From NCBI GenBank assembly GCA_031546815.1, contig JAVBJV010000056.1, forward strand, positions 1-33,522: 33,522 nt of DNA, in the 5' to 3' direction. The DNA is from JAVBJV01 sp031546815 (GTDB lineage Bacteria; Pseudomonadota; Alphaproteobacteria; Acetobacterales; Acetobacteraceae). Positions 1 through 7,792 of the stretch are shown here, one piece after another (position 1 is the first letter of the stretch; each line of letters starts with the position of its first letter). The notes under the pieces are model-generated. The model was not told the DNA's origin. It did no database searches and saw nothing but the letters and a program-made list of their open reading frames with translations. A program made the translations under genes and the position numbers.

Positions 1-132
1 ATCGTGGGTTGGCGGGCTTTGTTTATGCCTTTATATCTTAAAGCTTATTTTTTTCCTCTACGTTTTTTTTACAAATAAAACCCGCGCCGCCAAAAAACCC
101 ACCCCGGCGGTTCTGTTTTGCAAGGACGCCAT
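1..132. other. AT-rich non-coding start of window
   Basis: No gene is supported here. The stretch is much richer in A and T than the rest of the window, with runs of T near 50-55 and 63-70. It probably holds the promoter of the dehydrogenase that follows, and perhaps the tail of an upstream gene's terminator. I see no confident -35/-10 pair. The ribosome site of the next gene (AAGGA at 122-126) lies at its end. Confidence 0.4.
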
Positions 133-1101
133 ATGCCCGCACATCACGTCGTCATGACCGCGCCCACTCTGGCATCCGAAGCGGTCGACATCCTGCATCG
201 GGCGGGATGCGTGGTGCATTACATGCAGCCCTATCCGAAAGCGCCCGAGATCATCGCGCTGTGCCAGCAGGTCGGCGCACGGGCGATCCTGTGTCGGCAG
301 GGGCAGGTCGATGCATCGGTGTTCGCCGCTCTGCCCGATCTGCGCATCGTGGCGCGGCACGGCGTGGGCGTGGACGAAGTGGATATCGCCGCCGCCCGCG
401 CGCATGGCGTGCTGGTGACCAACGCCCCTGGTTCGAACGCGCTGCAGGTGGCGGAACATGCGGTGACGATGATGCTGGCGCTGGTGAAGAATCTGCACGG
501 CCACACCGCGGCAATCGCAGCCGGCGGCTGGCGCGGCGCGACGGGCCAGGGGCGCGACATGCGCGGACTGGGCGTCGGGCTGATCGGCATGGGCCATGTC
601 GGGCAACACGTGGCGCGGCTGCTGGCCCCGTGGGGCGTGCGCATCGCGGCCTATTCCCCCAACGCACCGGAATCCGCCTTCGTCGGCGTGGAACGCGTGA
701 CGCAGCTGGAAGACCTGTGGGGGAAATCCGACATCCTCAGCATCCACACGCCGCTGAGCGAAAAAACCCGCAACATGGTGAATGCCACCGCGCTGGCCGC
801 CATGCCACGCCATGCTCTGGTGGTGAACACCGGCCGCGGCGGTATCGTGGACGAGGACGCACTGTTCACCGCGCTGGAAGGCGGGCACATCGCGGGCGCG
901 GCGCTGGACGTGTTCTCGACCGAACCACCCGCCGCCGAACATCCGCTGCGGCAGCACCCGAAGATCGTCTGCACGCCGCATATCGCGGGCGTCACGCCGG
1001 GTAGTCTGGTGAGCATGGGGGTGATGGCCGCCGAATGCATCGCCGCCGCCCTGCGCGGGGAGCAGGTTCCGGCGGATCGGGTGGTGGTGCCCGGGCGCTA
1101 G
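133..1101 (+). CDS. D-2-hydroxyacid dehydrogenase, NAD(P)-dependent
   Basis: This 322-residue protein belongs to the D-isomer 2-hydroxyacid dehydrogenase family (SerA/GhrB/LdhA type), which interconverts 2-keto acids and D-2-hydroxy acids in the cytoplasm. The Rossmann nucleotide loop GMGHVG is at residues 152-157. The family's catalytic residues are visible as Arg in NTGRGGIVDE, Glu in DVFSTEPP and His in CTPHIAG. It is too short to carry the ACT domain of long-form phosphoglycerate dehydrogenase, so a serine-pathway role is not implied. I chose ATG 133 because AAGGA lies six bases upstream; an in-frame TTG at 118 and ATG at 154 are alternatives. The substrate cannot be read from the sequence. 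It stands alone, 41 bases ahead of the SirB1-type gene. Confidence 0.88.
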   Translation: MPAHHVVMTAPTLASEAVDILHRAGCVVHYMQPYPKAPEIIALCQQVGARAILCRQGQVDASVFAALPDLRIVARHGVGVDEVDIAAARAHGVLVTNAPGSNALQVAEHAVTMMLALVKNLHGHTAAIAAGGWRGATGQGRDMRGLGVGLIGMGHVGQHVARLLAPWGVRIAAYSPNAPESAFVGVERVTQLEDLWGKSDILSIHTPLSEKTRNMVNATALAAMPRHALVVNTGRGGIVDEDALFTALEGGHIAGAALDVFSTEPPAAEHPLRQHPKIVCTPHIAGVTPGSLVSMGVMAAECIAAALRGEQVPADRVVVPGR

Positions 1102-1142
1102 AATCGATTGCACTACGGCGTTCTAACCACCACATTTGATAT

Positions 1143-1973
1143 ATGCACTCTGCGCCTTCATCCCTGCAGGCCATCGGGCAGTTGCCGGATACCGAGATTG
1201 ATATCGGTGCGGCGGCAATCCAGCTTGCTCGCGCGCACGACCCCAAGGCCGACTGGGAAGCTGCCACCCAGCACCTGAGCGAGCTGGCCCGCAAGATCGT
1301 ACAACGCCGCAGCTTTGTCCCCGACACGCCCGTCGCGCGCGCGGCGGCCATTCACGATCTGCTGGTTGGGGAATACGGTTACCTCGGTGATTTGGATACC
1401 TACGACGATCTGGCCAACGCCAACCTGATCCGCGTGATCGAACGGCGCAAAGGCATGCCCGTGGCGCTGGGCATTCTGTGGCTGCACTGCGCACAGGCGG
1501 CGGGCTGGCCCGCGCATGGAGTGAACTTTCCCAACCATTTCATGATCACCATTGGCGGCAGGGGCCGCTATGTCGTCGCCGATGTTTTCACCGGCGGCAC
1601 CATTCTGCGTGCGTCCTCGCTGCGGGCCATGCTGAAGCTGCAGACCCGCGATGATAAAGCCGAACTGAACGCCGACCATCTGCGCCCGGTCTCGACACGC
1701 GCCGTTCTGCTGCGTCTGCAGAACAACATCAAGCTGCGCCATCTGCACCACAGCAACTCGGCCGAGGCGCTTGCCTGTCTCGGCCTTATGCTGGCCATCG
1801 CCCCGCGCGAGGCAACGCTGTGGCACGAAGCCGCGCTGCTGAACCAGCATCAGGGCCGTATTGCCGAAGCGGTGCAATGCTGCGAGAATTTTATCGACCT
1901 CGTTCCCTCCGGCGATGTTGCCGACCGCGTGCGCGTTTTCATGACCGAGCTGCGCACACACATGAATAACTGA
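1143..1973 (+). CDS. SirB1-type transglutaminase-like/TPR protein
   Basis: The 276-residue protein matches the SirB1 family: an N-terminal transglutaminase-like fold (about residues 30-180, with the segment LGDLDTYDDLANANLIRVIE and later KGMPVALGILWLHCA) followed by a TPR-like helical tail (about 190-270). The family is common in Proteobacteria, but its biochemical role is not settled and no substrate can be assigned. The Cys and His of LHCAQAAGW and VNFPNHFMI resemble a degenerate transglutaminase site; I infer this only from motif spacing. No strong ribosome site precedes ATG 1143. The gene ends 19 bases before gshB on the same strand, so the two are probably co-transcribed. Confidence 0.8.
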   Translation: MHSAPSSLQAIGQLPDTEIDIGAAAIQLARAHDPKADWEAATQHLSELARKIVQRRSFVPDTPVARAAAIHDLLVGEYGYLGDLDTYDDLANANLIRVIERRKGMPVALGILWLHCAQAAGWPAHGVNFPNHFMITIGGRGRYVVADVFTGGTILRASSLRAMLKLQTRDDKAELNADHLRPVSTRAVLLRLQNNIKLRHLHHSNSAEALACLGLMLAIAPREATLWHEAALLNQHQGRIAEAVQCCENFIDLVPSGDVADRVRVFMTELRTHMNN

Positions 1974-1992
1974 AGCAGAGAGTACACCCGAC

Positions 1993-2949
1993 ATGAAGCG
2001 CAGCCTGAACGTCGCCATTCAGATGGACCCGATCGAGAGTATCAACATCGATGGCGATTCCAGTTTCCAGTTGATGCTGGAAGCGCAGACGCGCGGCCAC
2101 AAGTTATGGCACTACGAAGTGCGCCACATGTCGCTGCGCGACGGCCGCGTCACCACGCTGGCGCATCCGGTGGAAGTGCGGCGCGAGAAGGGCAATCACT
2201 ACACATTCGGTGCACAGGAAACGCTCGATCTTGGCACGATGGACGTGATCCACATGCGCCAGGACCCGCCGTTCGACATGGCGTACATCACCGCCACGCA
2301 CATGCTGGAACACATCCACCCGAAGACGCTGGTGGTAAATGACCCGCGCAGTGTGCGCAACGCGCCCGAGAAGATTCTGGTCACCCATTTCCCCGACCTG
2401 ATGCCACCCACGCTGATCACCTGGGACCCGGCGGCGATCCATGCGTTCCGCGCGGAGTTCAAGGATATCGTGGTGAAGCCACTGTTCGGTAATGGCGGCG
2501 CGGGCGTGTTCCACATCAAACCCGATGACGAGAACCTGAACTCGCTGATCGAGATGCACACCGCCCGCAGCCGCGAACCGCTGATGATCCAGCGTTACGA
2601 GCCGAAAGTGCGCGATGGCGACAAGCGCATCATTCTGGTCGATGGCGTGCCGATGGGCGCCATCAACCGCGTGCCTGCCGCAGGCGAGTCGCGTTCCAAC
2701 ATGCATGTCGGCGGCAAGGCGCAGAAGACCACGCTGACCGCGCGCGAGCACGAGATCTGCAACCGCATCGGGCCGGTGCTGCGCGAACAGGGGCTGATCT
2801 TCGTGGGCATCGACGTGATCGGCGATTATCTGACCGAGATCAACGTCACATCACCCACCGGTTTGCAGGAGATCGCGCGCTTCGACGAAGCGCGGCTTGA
2901 TGCGGCGATCTGGGATGCGATCGAAGCGCGTATCGCGCGCGCGTCGTAA
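1993..2949 (+). CDS. gshB: Glutathione synthetase
   Basis: This 318-residue ATP-grasp ligase joins gamma-glutamylcysteine to glycine, the second step of glutathione synthesis, in the cytoplasm. The N-terminus (VAIQMDPIESINIDGDSSFQ) is the hallmark of prokaryotic GshB. The ATP-grasp lysine K162 and glycine-rich loop GNGGAG (166-171) are present. The metal-binding end FVGIDVIGDYLTEINVTSPT is also intact. The length is normal for the family. It follows the SirB1-type gene by 19 bases and ends at a strong bidirectional terminator. The gene on the other side of that terminator is a glutathione transferase, so glutathione-making and glutathione-using genes converge here. Confidence 0.96.
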   Translation: MKRSLNVAIQMDPIESINIDGDSSFQLMLEAQTRGHKLWHYEVRHMSLRDGRVTTLAHPVEVRREKGNHYTFGAQETLDLGTMDVIHMRQDPPFDMAYITATHMLEHIHPKTLVVNDPRSVRNAPEKILVTHFPDLMPPTLITWDPAAIHAFRAEFKDIVVKPLFGNGGAGVFHIKPDDENLNSLIEMHTARSREPLMIQRYEPKVRDGDKRIILVDGVPMGAINRVPAAGESRSNMHVGGKAQKTTLTAREHEICNRIGPVLREQGLIFVGIDVIGDYLTEINVTSPTGLQEIARFDEARLDAAIWDAIEARIARAS

Positions 2950-2953
2950 AAAC

Positions 2954-2987
2954 AAATTGCGGGAGAGATAACACTCTCCCGCAATTT
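2954..2987. terminator. Bidirectional terminator between gshB and the GST gene
   Basis: A perfect 14-bp stem (AAATTGCGGGAGAG at 2954-2967 with its complement at 2974-2987) closes a six-base loop. The A-rich and T-rich ends give a U-tract in both directions, so it can serve both convergent genes. Confidence 0.9.
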
Positions 2988-2991
2988 TCGT

Positions 2992-3600
2992 TCAGGCCGA
3001 AGCGCGTTTCTCGTCTTCGATCGCCTTCACCAGCGCGGGGTGCGCGTTCATCGTGGCGACCATCTGCTGCGTCTTTTCACCCAGCTTGATCGGCGTCGGG
3101 AAATACTTGTTCCACCCGGCAAACACCGTCATCAGGAAATCGACCGCCGAGGGTTTGTCGCCACAGACAAAGGTGGTTTTCTGCAACTGCTTTTCCACCG
3201 CCGCCCACAGATTGCTGGCGCTTGCCGCTGCGGCCTGCAATGCCTGTTCACGGGCCGGGCCTTCACCCAGCGCACGGCTGATGAAGAACATGCGGCCATA
3301 GGCCGGATGCAGCGTGGCATTCGCAAACATCAACCATTCGAGGAAATGCGCACGCGCCAGACCCGGTGCGGGCAGCGTCGGGCTTTTGTGCTTTTCCAGA
3401 AGATACAGGATGATCGCCGCACCTTCGCGCAGCACTTCGCCGTTATCGACCAGCACCGGCACCATGTTGTGCGATTCCAGCGCCGCGAAATCCTCGGGCG
3501 CCTTGTTGCGGTCGATCGCTTCTACTGGCTGGCCAAGGTCGTTCAGCAGGGCATGGATCGCCAGCGAACATGCGCCGGGGCTGTAATAGAGTTTGTACAT
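2992..3600 (-). CDS. Glutathione S-transferase, beta-class-like
   Basis: The 202-residue protein has the GST N-terminal thioredoxin-like domain (about 1-80) and an all-helical C-terminal domain. The start KLYYSPGACSLAIH matches bacterial beta-class GSTs, in which the cysteine (Cys11 here) contacts glutathione. The glutathione-binding turn MVPVL and the acidic/hydroxyl segment following it (VLREGAAIILYL) are also present. It probably conjugates or reduces electrophiles in the cytoplasm. Start ATG 3600 is preceded by AGGAGAG at a good distance; the reading frame stays open further upstream to 3642, but that adds residues not typical of the family. It is convergent with gshB. Confidence 0.9.
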   Translation of the reverse strand: MYKLYYSPGACSLAIHALLNDLGQPVEAIDRNKAPEDFAALESHNMVPVLVDNGEVLREGAAIILYLLEKHKSPTLPAPGLARAHFLEWLMFANATLHPAYGRMFFISRALGEGPAREQALQAAAASASNLWAAVEKQLQKTTFVCGDKPSAVDFLMTVFAGWNKYFPTPIKLGEKTQQMVATMNAHPALVKAIEDEKRASA

Positions 3601-3682
3601 GGTCTCTCCTGTCCAGATGAAAGCTGCGCGCCAGTGTGGCACAGGCGGTTATCCAAAACGGGACGCAGAAACAGTGTCTCGT

Positions 3683-4168
3683 TCAGCTTGCAAAGCGCGC
3701 AAAGTCACGCGCCAGAACCTCGTAGATCGGGCGTTTGAACGGCACAATCAGGTCGGGGATTTCCGTCAGATCGGCCCAGCGCCAGTCGTCGAATTCGGGG
3801 TGGTCGTCCGCATCCAGCCGAATGTCCGAATCCACGCCCGTAAAACGCAGCGCGAACCAGCGCTGCTTCTGGCCCCGATACTTGCCCCGCAGCGCCACGC
3901 CGATCAGATGCGCCGGCAGGTCGTATGTCAGCCAGTCGGGATGTTCGGCGATGATCTCGGCCTTGTCGGTGCCGATCTCCTCCTTCAGTTCGCGCAGCAC
4001 GGCAACGCGCGGGTCCTCGCCCGCGTCCATTCCGCCCTGCGGCAACTGCCAGCCACTGGCGGGGACTTCGGCCCGTGGCGTGTCCGCCCGGCGCGCGATC
4101 AGCACCTTGCCCGCCGCGTTGAACAGCACCGCCCCCACATTGGCGCGATAGGGAAGACCCTTGCCCAT
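3683..4168 (-). CDS. rppH: RNA pyrophosphohydrolase RppH (Nudix)
   Basis: The 161-residue Nudix hydrolase removes pyrophosphate from the 5' end of mRNAs, which starts decay. The complete Nudix box lies at residues 45-67 (G-x5-E at G45 and E51, then RELKEEIG). The N-terminus LPYRANVGAVLFN and the inner segment WLTYDLPAHL are typical of RppH/IalA proteins rather than of other Nudix enzymes. ATG 4168 overlaps the deacetylase stop codon by one base (TGATG), which suggests translational coupling. It is the last gene of the envelope block that begins with gpmI. A longer upstream open frame exists but runs inside the deacetylase gene. Confidence 0.93.
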   Translation of the reverse strand: MGKGLPYRANVGAVLFNAAGKVLIARRADTPRAEVPASGWQLPQGGMDAGEDPRVAVLRELKEEIGTDKAEIIAEHPDWLTYDLPAHLIGVALRGKYRGQKQRWFALRFTGVDSDIRLDADDHPEFDDWRWADLTEIPDLIVPFKRPIYEVLARDFARFAS

Positions 4169-5133
4169 CAGCGCCCCGCAGGCGCCGGCACCAGCGCCGA
4201 GACCGGCGCCAGGGTGATCCCCCGATCCGGCAGGCGCGACGCCCAGGCAACCAGACGGTCCACAACCACCGGCTGCGGCAGGCCTATCAGCCCGATGGCA
4301 CTGCCCTTTTCGTACGCCAGATCCTCCAGCCGCTGGAACTGCGCATCCAACGCCGACGGGTCGTCCAGCAGCAGATCCACACTGCGCGACACACCGCCCG
4401 GCTGCGCCGCCCCGCCGGGCGTGGGGTCGATGTAGAACAGACCGCGCCGACCGATCTCGGCGAGGAATTTGGAAAACTGCCCCTGATCGGCCGCGAACCG
4501 GTCGCCGCGCAGACTGCCGCCAATGGCCGCCGTCACACCGGGATAGGCCTGTATACGCGACATCGACCACATCAGCCGATTGCTGTTCTCGGCCTCGGTC
4601 GAGGCAAGCAGCAGGGCGCGCGGCCCCGCATCGTTCAGCGGGTAACCAGCGGGTTCCATGGGGATACCGGCCAGAGTCTCGAACCCATATCCCTGTGCGG
4701 CGCGTGCAATACGCATCGGATCGTTTGCATAGGGCGAGACCGACAGCGTGACATCGAACGGCAGTTTGCGCAGTGCCTCATCAGTCTGCGATTCGGACAG
4801 GCCGATCCCGGCGACGATCACGGCAATCCGTGGCCGCGCCGCATTGGCCGTCAGCACGCGCGCATACACGTTGCGCGACACCCGCCCGTCTTCCGCAGTC
4901 CGCGGGACCTGCCCGAATGGGCCGGATTCCAGCAGTGCCGCATCGGCCGTCGCAATGCCGCGCGCGCCACCAGCCGTGCTGTCGGCCACCGTCGGCTGCC
5001 CGGCCCCGTCCGGCGGGCCCAGAAGCTGCAGAACAACTGCCAGACATCCAACCCCAACCAGAATCGCAGCCCAGAACCACAGCAGTGCACGCAGCGCCAA
5101 AGGCTTGCGAGAGGGGACGGGTTTTGTCGTCAT
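4168..5133 (-). CDS. Divergent polysaccharide deacetylase family protein (YibQ-like)
   Basis: The 321-residue protein has one N-terminal membrane anchor (about residues 14-38) followed by a periplasmic domain of the divergent polysaccharide deacetylase family. The domain starts near RPRIAVIVAGIGLS and includes FDVTLSVSPYA, ETLAGIPMEP and the YIDPTPGG segment. This family (E. coli YibQ) is predicted to act on cell-wall or other glycans; activity has not been shown for most members. It lies 17 bases after ctpA and overlaps rppH by one base, an order shared by many alphaproteobacteria, where envC, ctpA and this gene travel together. This supports an envelope or cell-separation role by context only. 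Confidence 0.87.
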   Translation of the reverse strand: MTTKPVPSRKPLALRALLWFWAAILVGVGCLAVVLQLLGPPDGAGQPTVADSTAGGARGIATADAALLESGPFGQVPRTAEDGRVSRNVYARVLTANAARPRIAVIVAGIGLSESQTDEALRKLPFDVTLSVSPYANDPMRIARAAQGYGFETLAGIPMEPAGYPLNDAGPRALLLASTEAENSNRLMWSMSRIQAYPGVTAAIGGSLRGDRFAADQGQFSKFLAEIGRRGLFYIDPTPGGAAQPGGVSRSVDLLLDDPSALDAQFQRLEDLAYEKGSAIGLIGLPQPVVVDRLVAWASRLPDRGITLAPVSALVPAPAGR

Positions 5134-5150
5134 GACCCTGTGTTATCCAC

Positions 5151-6548
5151 TCAGTTCGCTCTCGGGCGCTGCTGCGCGGCCATGGCGCGCAACAGCACCA
5201 GACCCTGCTGCAACTGCCAGTCGGTTTCCGGCTTGGTCGGGTCGAAGGTGGGGGCGTTTTCCGGCGGCAGACGCGGAATCTGGCGTGCCGCTGCCGGCAG
5301 GTCGGTGCGCGGCGCGCGGACCGGTGTGGTGCCGCCCGAATTGCGCAGACTGTGACGCAGATCCGCCTCGCGTTCCGGACCGAAGCGGTTGGCTGCGGTC
5401 TGTTCGGCGCGCGTCATCAACACTTCGACATCGGGTTCAATCCCGGTGCCCTGGATCGACCGGCCCGACGGCGTGTAATAACGCGCCGTCGTCAGGCGCA
5501 GCGCGCCATTGCCGCCCGCCAGCGGCATCACGGTCTGCACACTGCCTTTGCCAAACGAACGCTGGCCCAGCAGGATCGCGCGCTGATGGTCCTGCAACGC
5601 GCCCGCCACGATTTCCGACGCACTGGCCGAACCGCCATTGATCAGCACCACGATCGGCAATCCACCGGTGATATCGCCCGGCTTCGCATTCCAGCGCTGC
5701 GCATCTTCGGTGCGGCGCGCGCGGGTCGAGACGAGTTCGCCCCGGTCGAGGAAGTCGTCCGAGACCTGGATCGCCTGATCCAGCAACCCACCCGGGTTGT
5801 TACGCAGATCGAGGACGATGCCCTTCAGGCTGGCCCCCGCCTGGCTGCGTAGCTGCTGGATGGCGCGGCGCATGGCGCTTTCGGTCTGTTCGTTGAAGCT
5901 GGTGACGCGGACATAGGCGACATCGTTGCCTTCCATGCGCGAGCGCACCACCTGAATGCGGATGATATCGCGCGTCAGCGTCAGGTTGATCGGCTGGTCC
6001 GCACCTTCACGCCGGATGGTCAGGCGGATATCGGTGCGCGGCGCACCGCGCATCTTTTCCACCGCTTCGTTCAGGCTCATGCCCTGCACGGTCTGCCCGT
6101 CCAGCGCGATGATCAGATCGCCCGCCTTCACCCCGGCGCGGAAGGCCGGTGTATCGTCGATCGGGCTGATCACCTTCACGAAGCCGTTTTCCTGCGTGAC
6201 TTCCAGCCCCAGCCCGCCGAATTCACCGCGCGTCTGGGTCTGCATGTCGCGGAAGCTCTGCGCATTCAGGAAGCTGCTGTGCGGGTCGAGGTTGGACAGC
6301 ATGCCGTTGATCGCCGCTTCAACCGATTCGCGTTCGTTGATCGGTTCCACATATTCGGCACGGACACGTTCGAACACATCGCCGAACAGGCTGAGCAGCC
6401 GATATGTCTCGCTGCGCCCACCTTCCTGTGCGACGGCGGTAAAACCGATATGACGGCCAGCCTGCTCGAGCAGCGGTGCCGCAAAGATACCGGCGGCAAA
6501 AGCTGCACCAAGCAGCAGGCCAGAACGGAAACGCATAAAGCTGTTCAT
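5151..6548 (-). CDS. ctpA: C-terminal processing protease, S41 family
   Basis: The 465-residue exported protease has an N-terminal signal or anchor (about 1-28), a PDZ domain (about 108-182, GEFGGLGLEVT to RLTIRREG) and an S41 catalytic domain. The Ser-Lys dyad is visible as Ser309 in GGSASASE and Lys334 in SFGKGSVQT, 25 residues apart as in E. coli Prc. Such enzymes trim envelope proteins, and in several bacteria control peptidoglycan hydrolases. I chose ATG 6548 because it overlaps the envC stop as ATGA; the frame is open to an ATG at 6566. A proline-, threonine- and arginine-rich C-terminal tail of about 85 residues follows the protease core and varies within the family. Confidence 0.94.
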   Translation of the reverse strand: MNSFMRFRSGLLLGAAFAAGIFAAPLLEQAGRHIGFTAVAQEGGRSETYRLLSLFGDVFERVRAEYVEPINERESVEAAINGMLSNLDPHSSFLNAQSFRDMQTQTRGEFGGLGLEVTQENGFVKVISPIDDTPAFRAGVKAGDLIIALDGQTVQGMSLNEAVEKMRGAPRTDIRLTIRREGADQPINLTLTRDIIRIQVVRSRMEGNDVAYVRVTSFNEQTESAMRRAIQQLRSQAGASLKGIVLDLRNNPGGLLDQAIQVSDDFLDRGELVSTRARRTEDAQRWNAKPGDITGGLPIVVLINGGSASASEIVAGALQDHQRAILLGQRSFGKGSVQTVMPLAGGNGALRLTTARYYTPSGRSIQGTGIEPDVEVLMTRAEQTAANRFGPEREADLRHSLRNSGGTTPVRAPRTDLPAAARQIPRLPPENAPTFDPTKPETDWQLQQGLVLLRAMAAQQRPRAN

Positions 6549-7792
6549 CCTCTCGCACGAAGCCATGACGCCGGATTCACCGGCTGGCCGTTTTGTCTAA
6601 GTTCGAGCGTCAATCGAAGCCGGTGAGCCTGATCGCCATCAGCCATGGCGCCAACCGGTTCTCCGGCCGCAACGGATGCCCCAACACGTGTATCAAGCCG
6701 ATTCAGACCGGCCAGCACAATATGAAATCCACTACCACAATCTACGATTAACAATACACCAAAAGACCTGAACGGCCCCGCATACATCACCCGGCCACTG
6801 CACGGCGCGCTGACCCGCCCGCCCGGCGCAGTCTGCCACACAATCCCCTGAGACACGCCATCACGGTCGCGTTCACCGAAATTGGTCAGGATCCGTCCTG
6901 CAACCGGCACGCTCATCCGGCCTGTACCGGCGGCAACACTGCGCCCGGTGGGTTGTGCCGCAGCCTGGGCGCGATTGGCGGCTTCCTCGGCCTCGGCCTG
7001 GCGCTGTTCGCGCAGGGCGCGGGCGGCTTCTTCGCGGGCGCGAGCCTCGGCGGCGCGACGTTCGGACTCGATTCGGGCAATCGCCTCGCGGATGTCGCCC
7101 GCCCGGGATGCTTCGGCGGCGGCCTGACGCATTGCGTCCTCGGCCACGCCCTGGGCTTCCGTCCGGCGACCCAGCGCCTCGCGCCGCTGCTGGTCCAACG
7201 CGTGTGCGCGCCCGTGCTGCACATCCAGCGCGGCCTGCATGGCGGTGCGACGGTCGAGCAACTGATCCGACATCGCCTCGATCGCGGCCTGATCGTTGCG
7301 GATTCCCGCAGCCTCGGCCTGCAGGTGCTGCCCCAATCCCTGCAGCAGCAACATGCCGCGCAAGGTGTCCTCGGGCGAGGCGGGAACGGCCAGCAGGGTC
7401 TCGGCCGGATACATCGACATGCGCTGCATCAGCGGCAGCAGCGGTGCCAGGGCCTGTGCGCGACGGGCCAGTTCCACCTCAGCCGTGCGGCGGCGCGCAT
7501 CAAGCGCGTCGATCTGTTCAGCAATGCGCAGCGTTTCTTCCTCGGCCGCCCGCAATTCGTTGGCGGCAGCGGCGTAGGTTTCGGTCAGGCGGGCATGTTC
7601 GTCCTCGGCCGCGCGGGCGCGTTCCTCGGCCTGCCTCGCGATCTCGGTCTGAGCGGCGCGGGCGCGTTCGGCGGCCTGCAGGGCACGGCGCTGTTCGCGC
7701 GCGTTTTCCGTCCGGCGCGGCGCGCTGTGCGCTGCCACCGGCAGAACCAGCAGCAGCGCCAGAAGAAGGTTATGTAAGCGCGAGGGTAACAT
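6545..7792 (-). CDS. envC: EnvC-like murein hydrolase activator (coiled coil + degenerate LytM)
   Basis: The 415-residue protein has a signal peptide (LLLALLLVLPVAAHSA), a long Ala/Arg/Glu-rich coiled coil (about 30-280) and a C-terminal LytM/M23 domain (about 294-415). The zinc ligands of active M23 peptidases are missing: the first motif reads GIVWQTAPGG without histidine, and the HxH position reads LTLEL. This is the pattern of EnvC, which activates amidases at the division septum instead of cutting peptidoglycan itself. It overlaps the gpmI end by 23 bases and the ctpA start by four. A septum-splitting role is inferred from architecture and neighbours. Confidence 0.9.
   Translation of the reverse strand: MLPSRLHNLLLALLLVLPVAAHSAPRRTENAREQRRALQAAERARAAQTEIARQAEERARAAEDEHARLTETYAAAANELRAAEEETLRIAEQIDALDARRRTAEVELARRAQALAPLLPLMQRMSMYPAETLLAVPASPEDTLRGMLLLQGLGQHLQAEAAGIRNDQAAIEAMSDQLLDRRTAMQAALDVQHGRAHALDQQRREALGRRTEAQGVAEDAMRQAAAEASRAGDIREAIARIESERRAAEARAREEAARALREQRQAEAEEAANRAQAAAQPTGRSVAAGTGRMSVPVAGRILTNFGERDRDGVSQGIVWQTAPGGRVSAPCSGRVMYAGPFRSFGVLLIVDCGSGFHIVLAGLNRLDTRVGASVAAGEPVGAMADGDQAHRLRLTLELRQNGQPVNPASWLRARG

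Noticed and set aside
1..100. Possible small gene or RNA at the left edge
   Set aside because: No convincing frame, ribosome site or stable fold is seen, and the edge removes the context.
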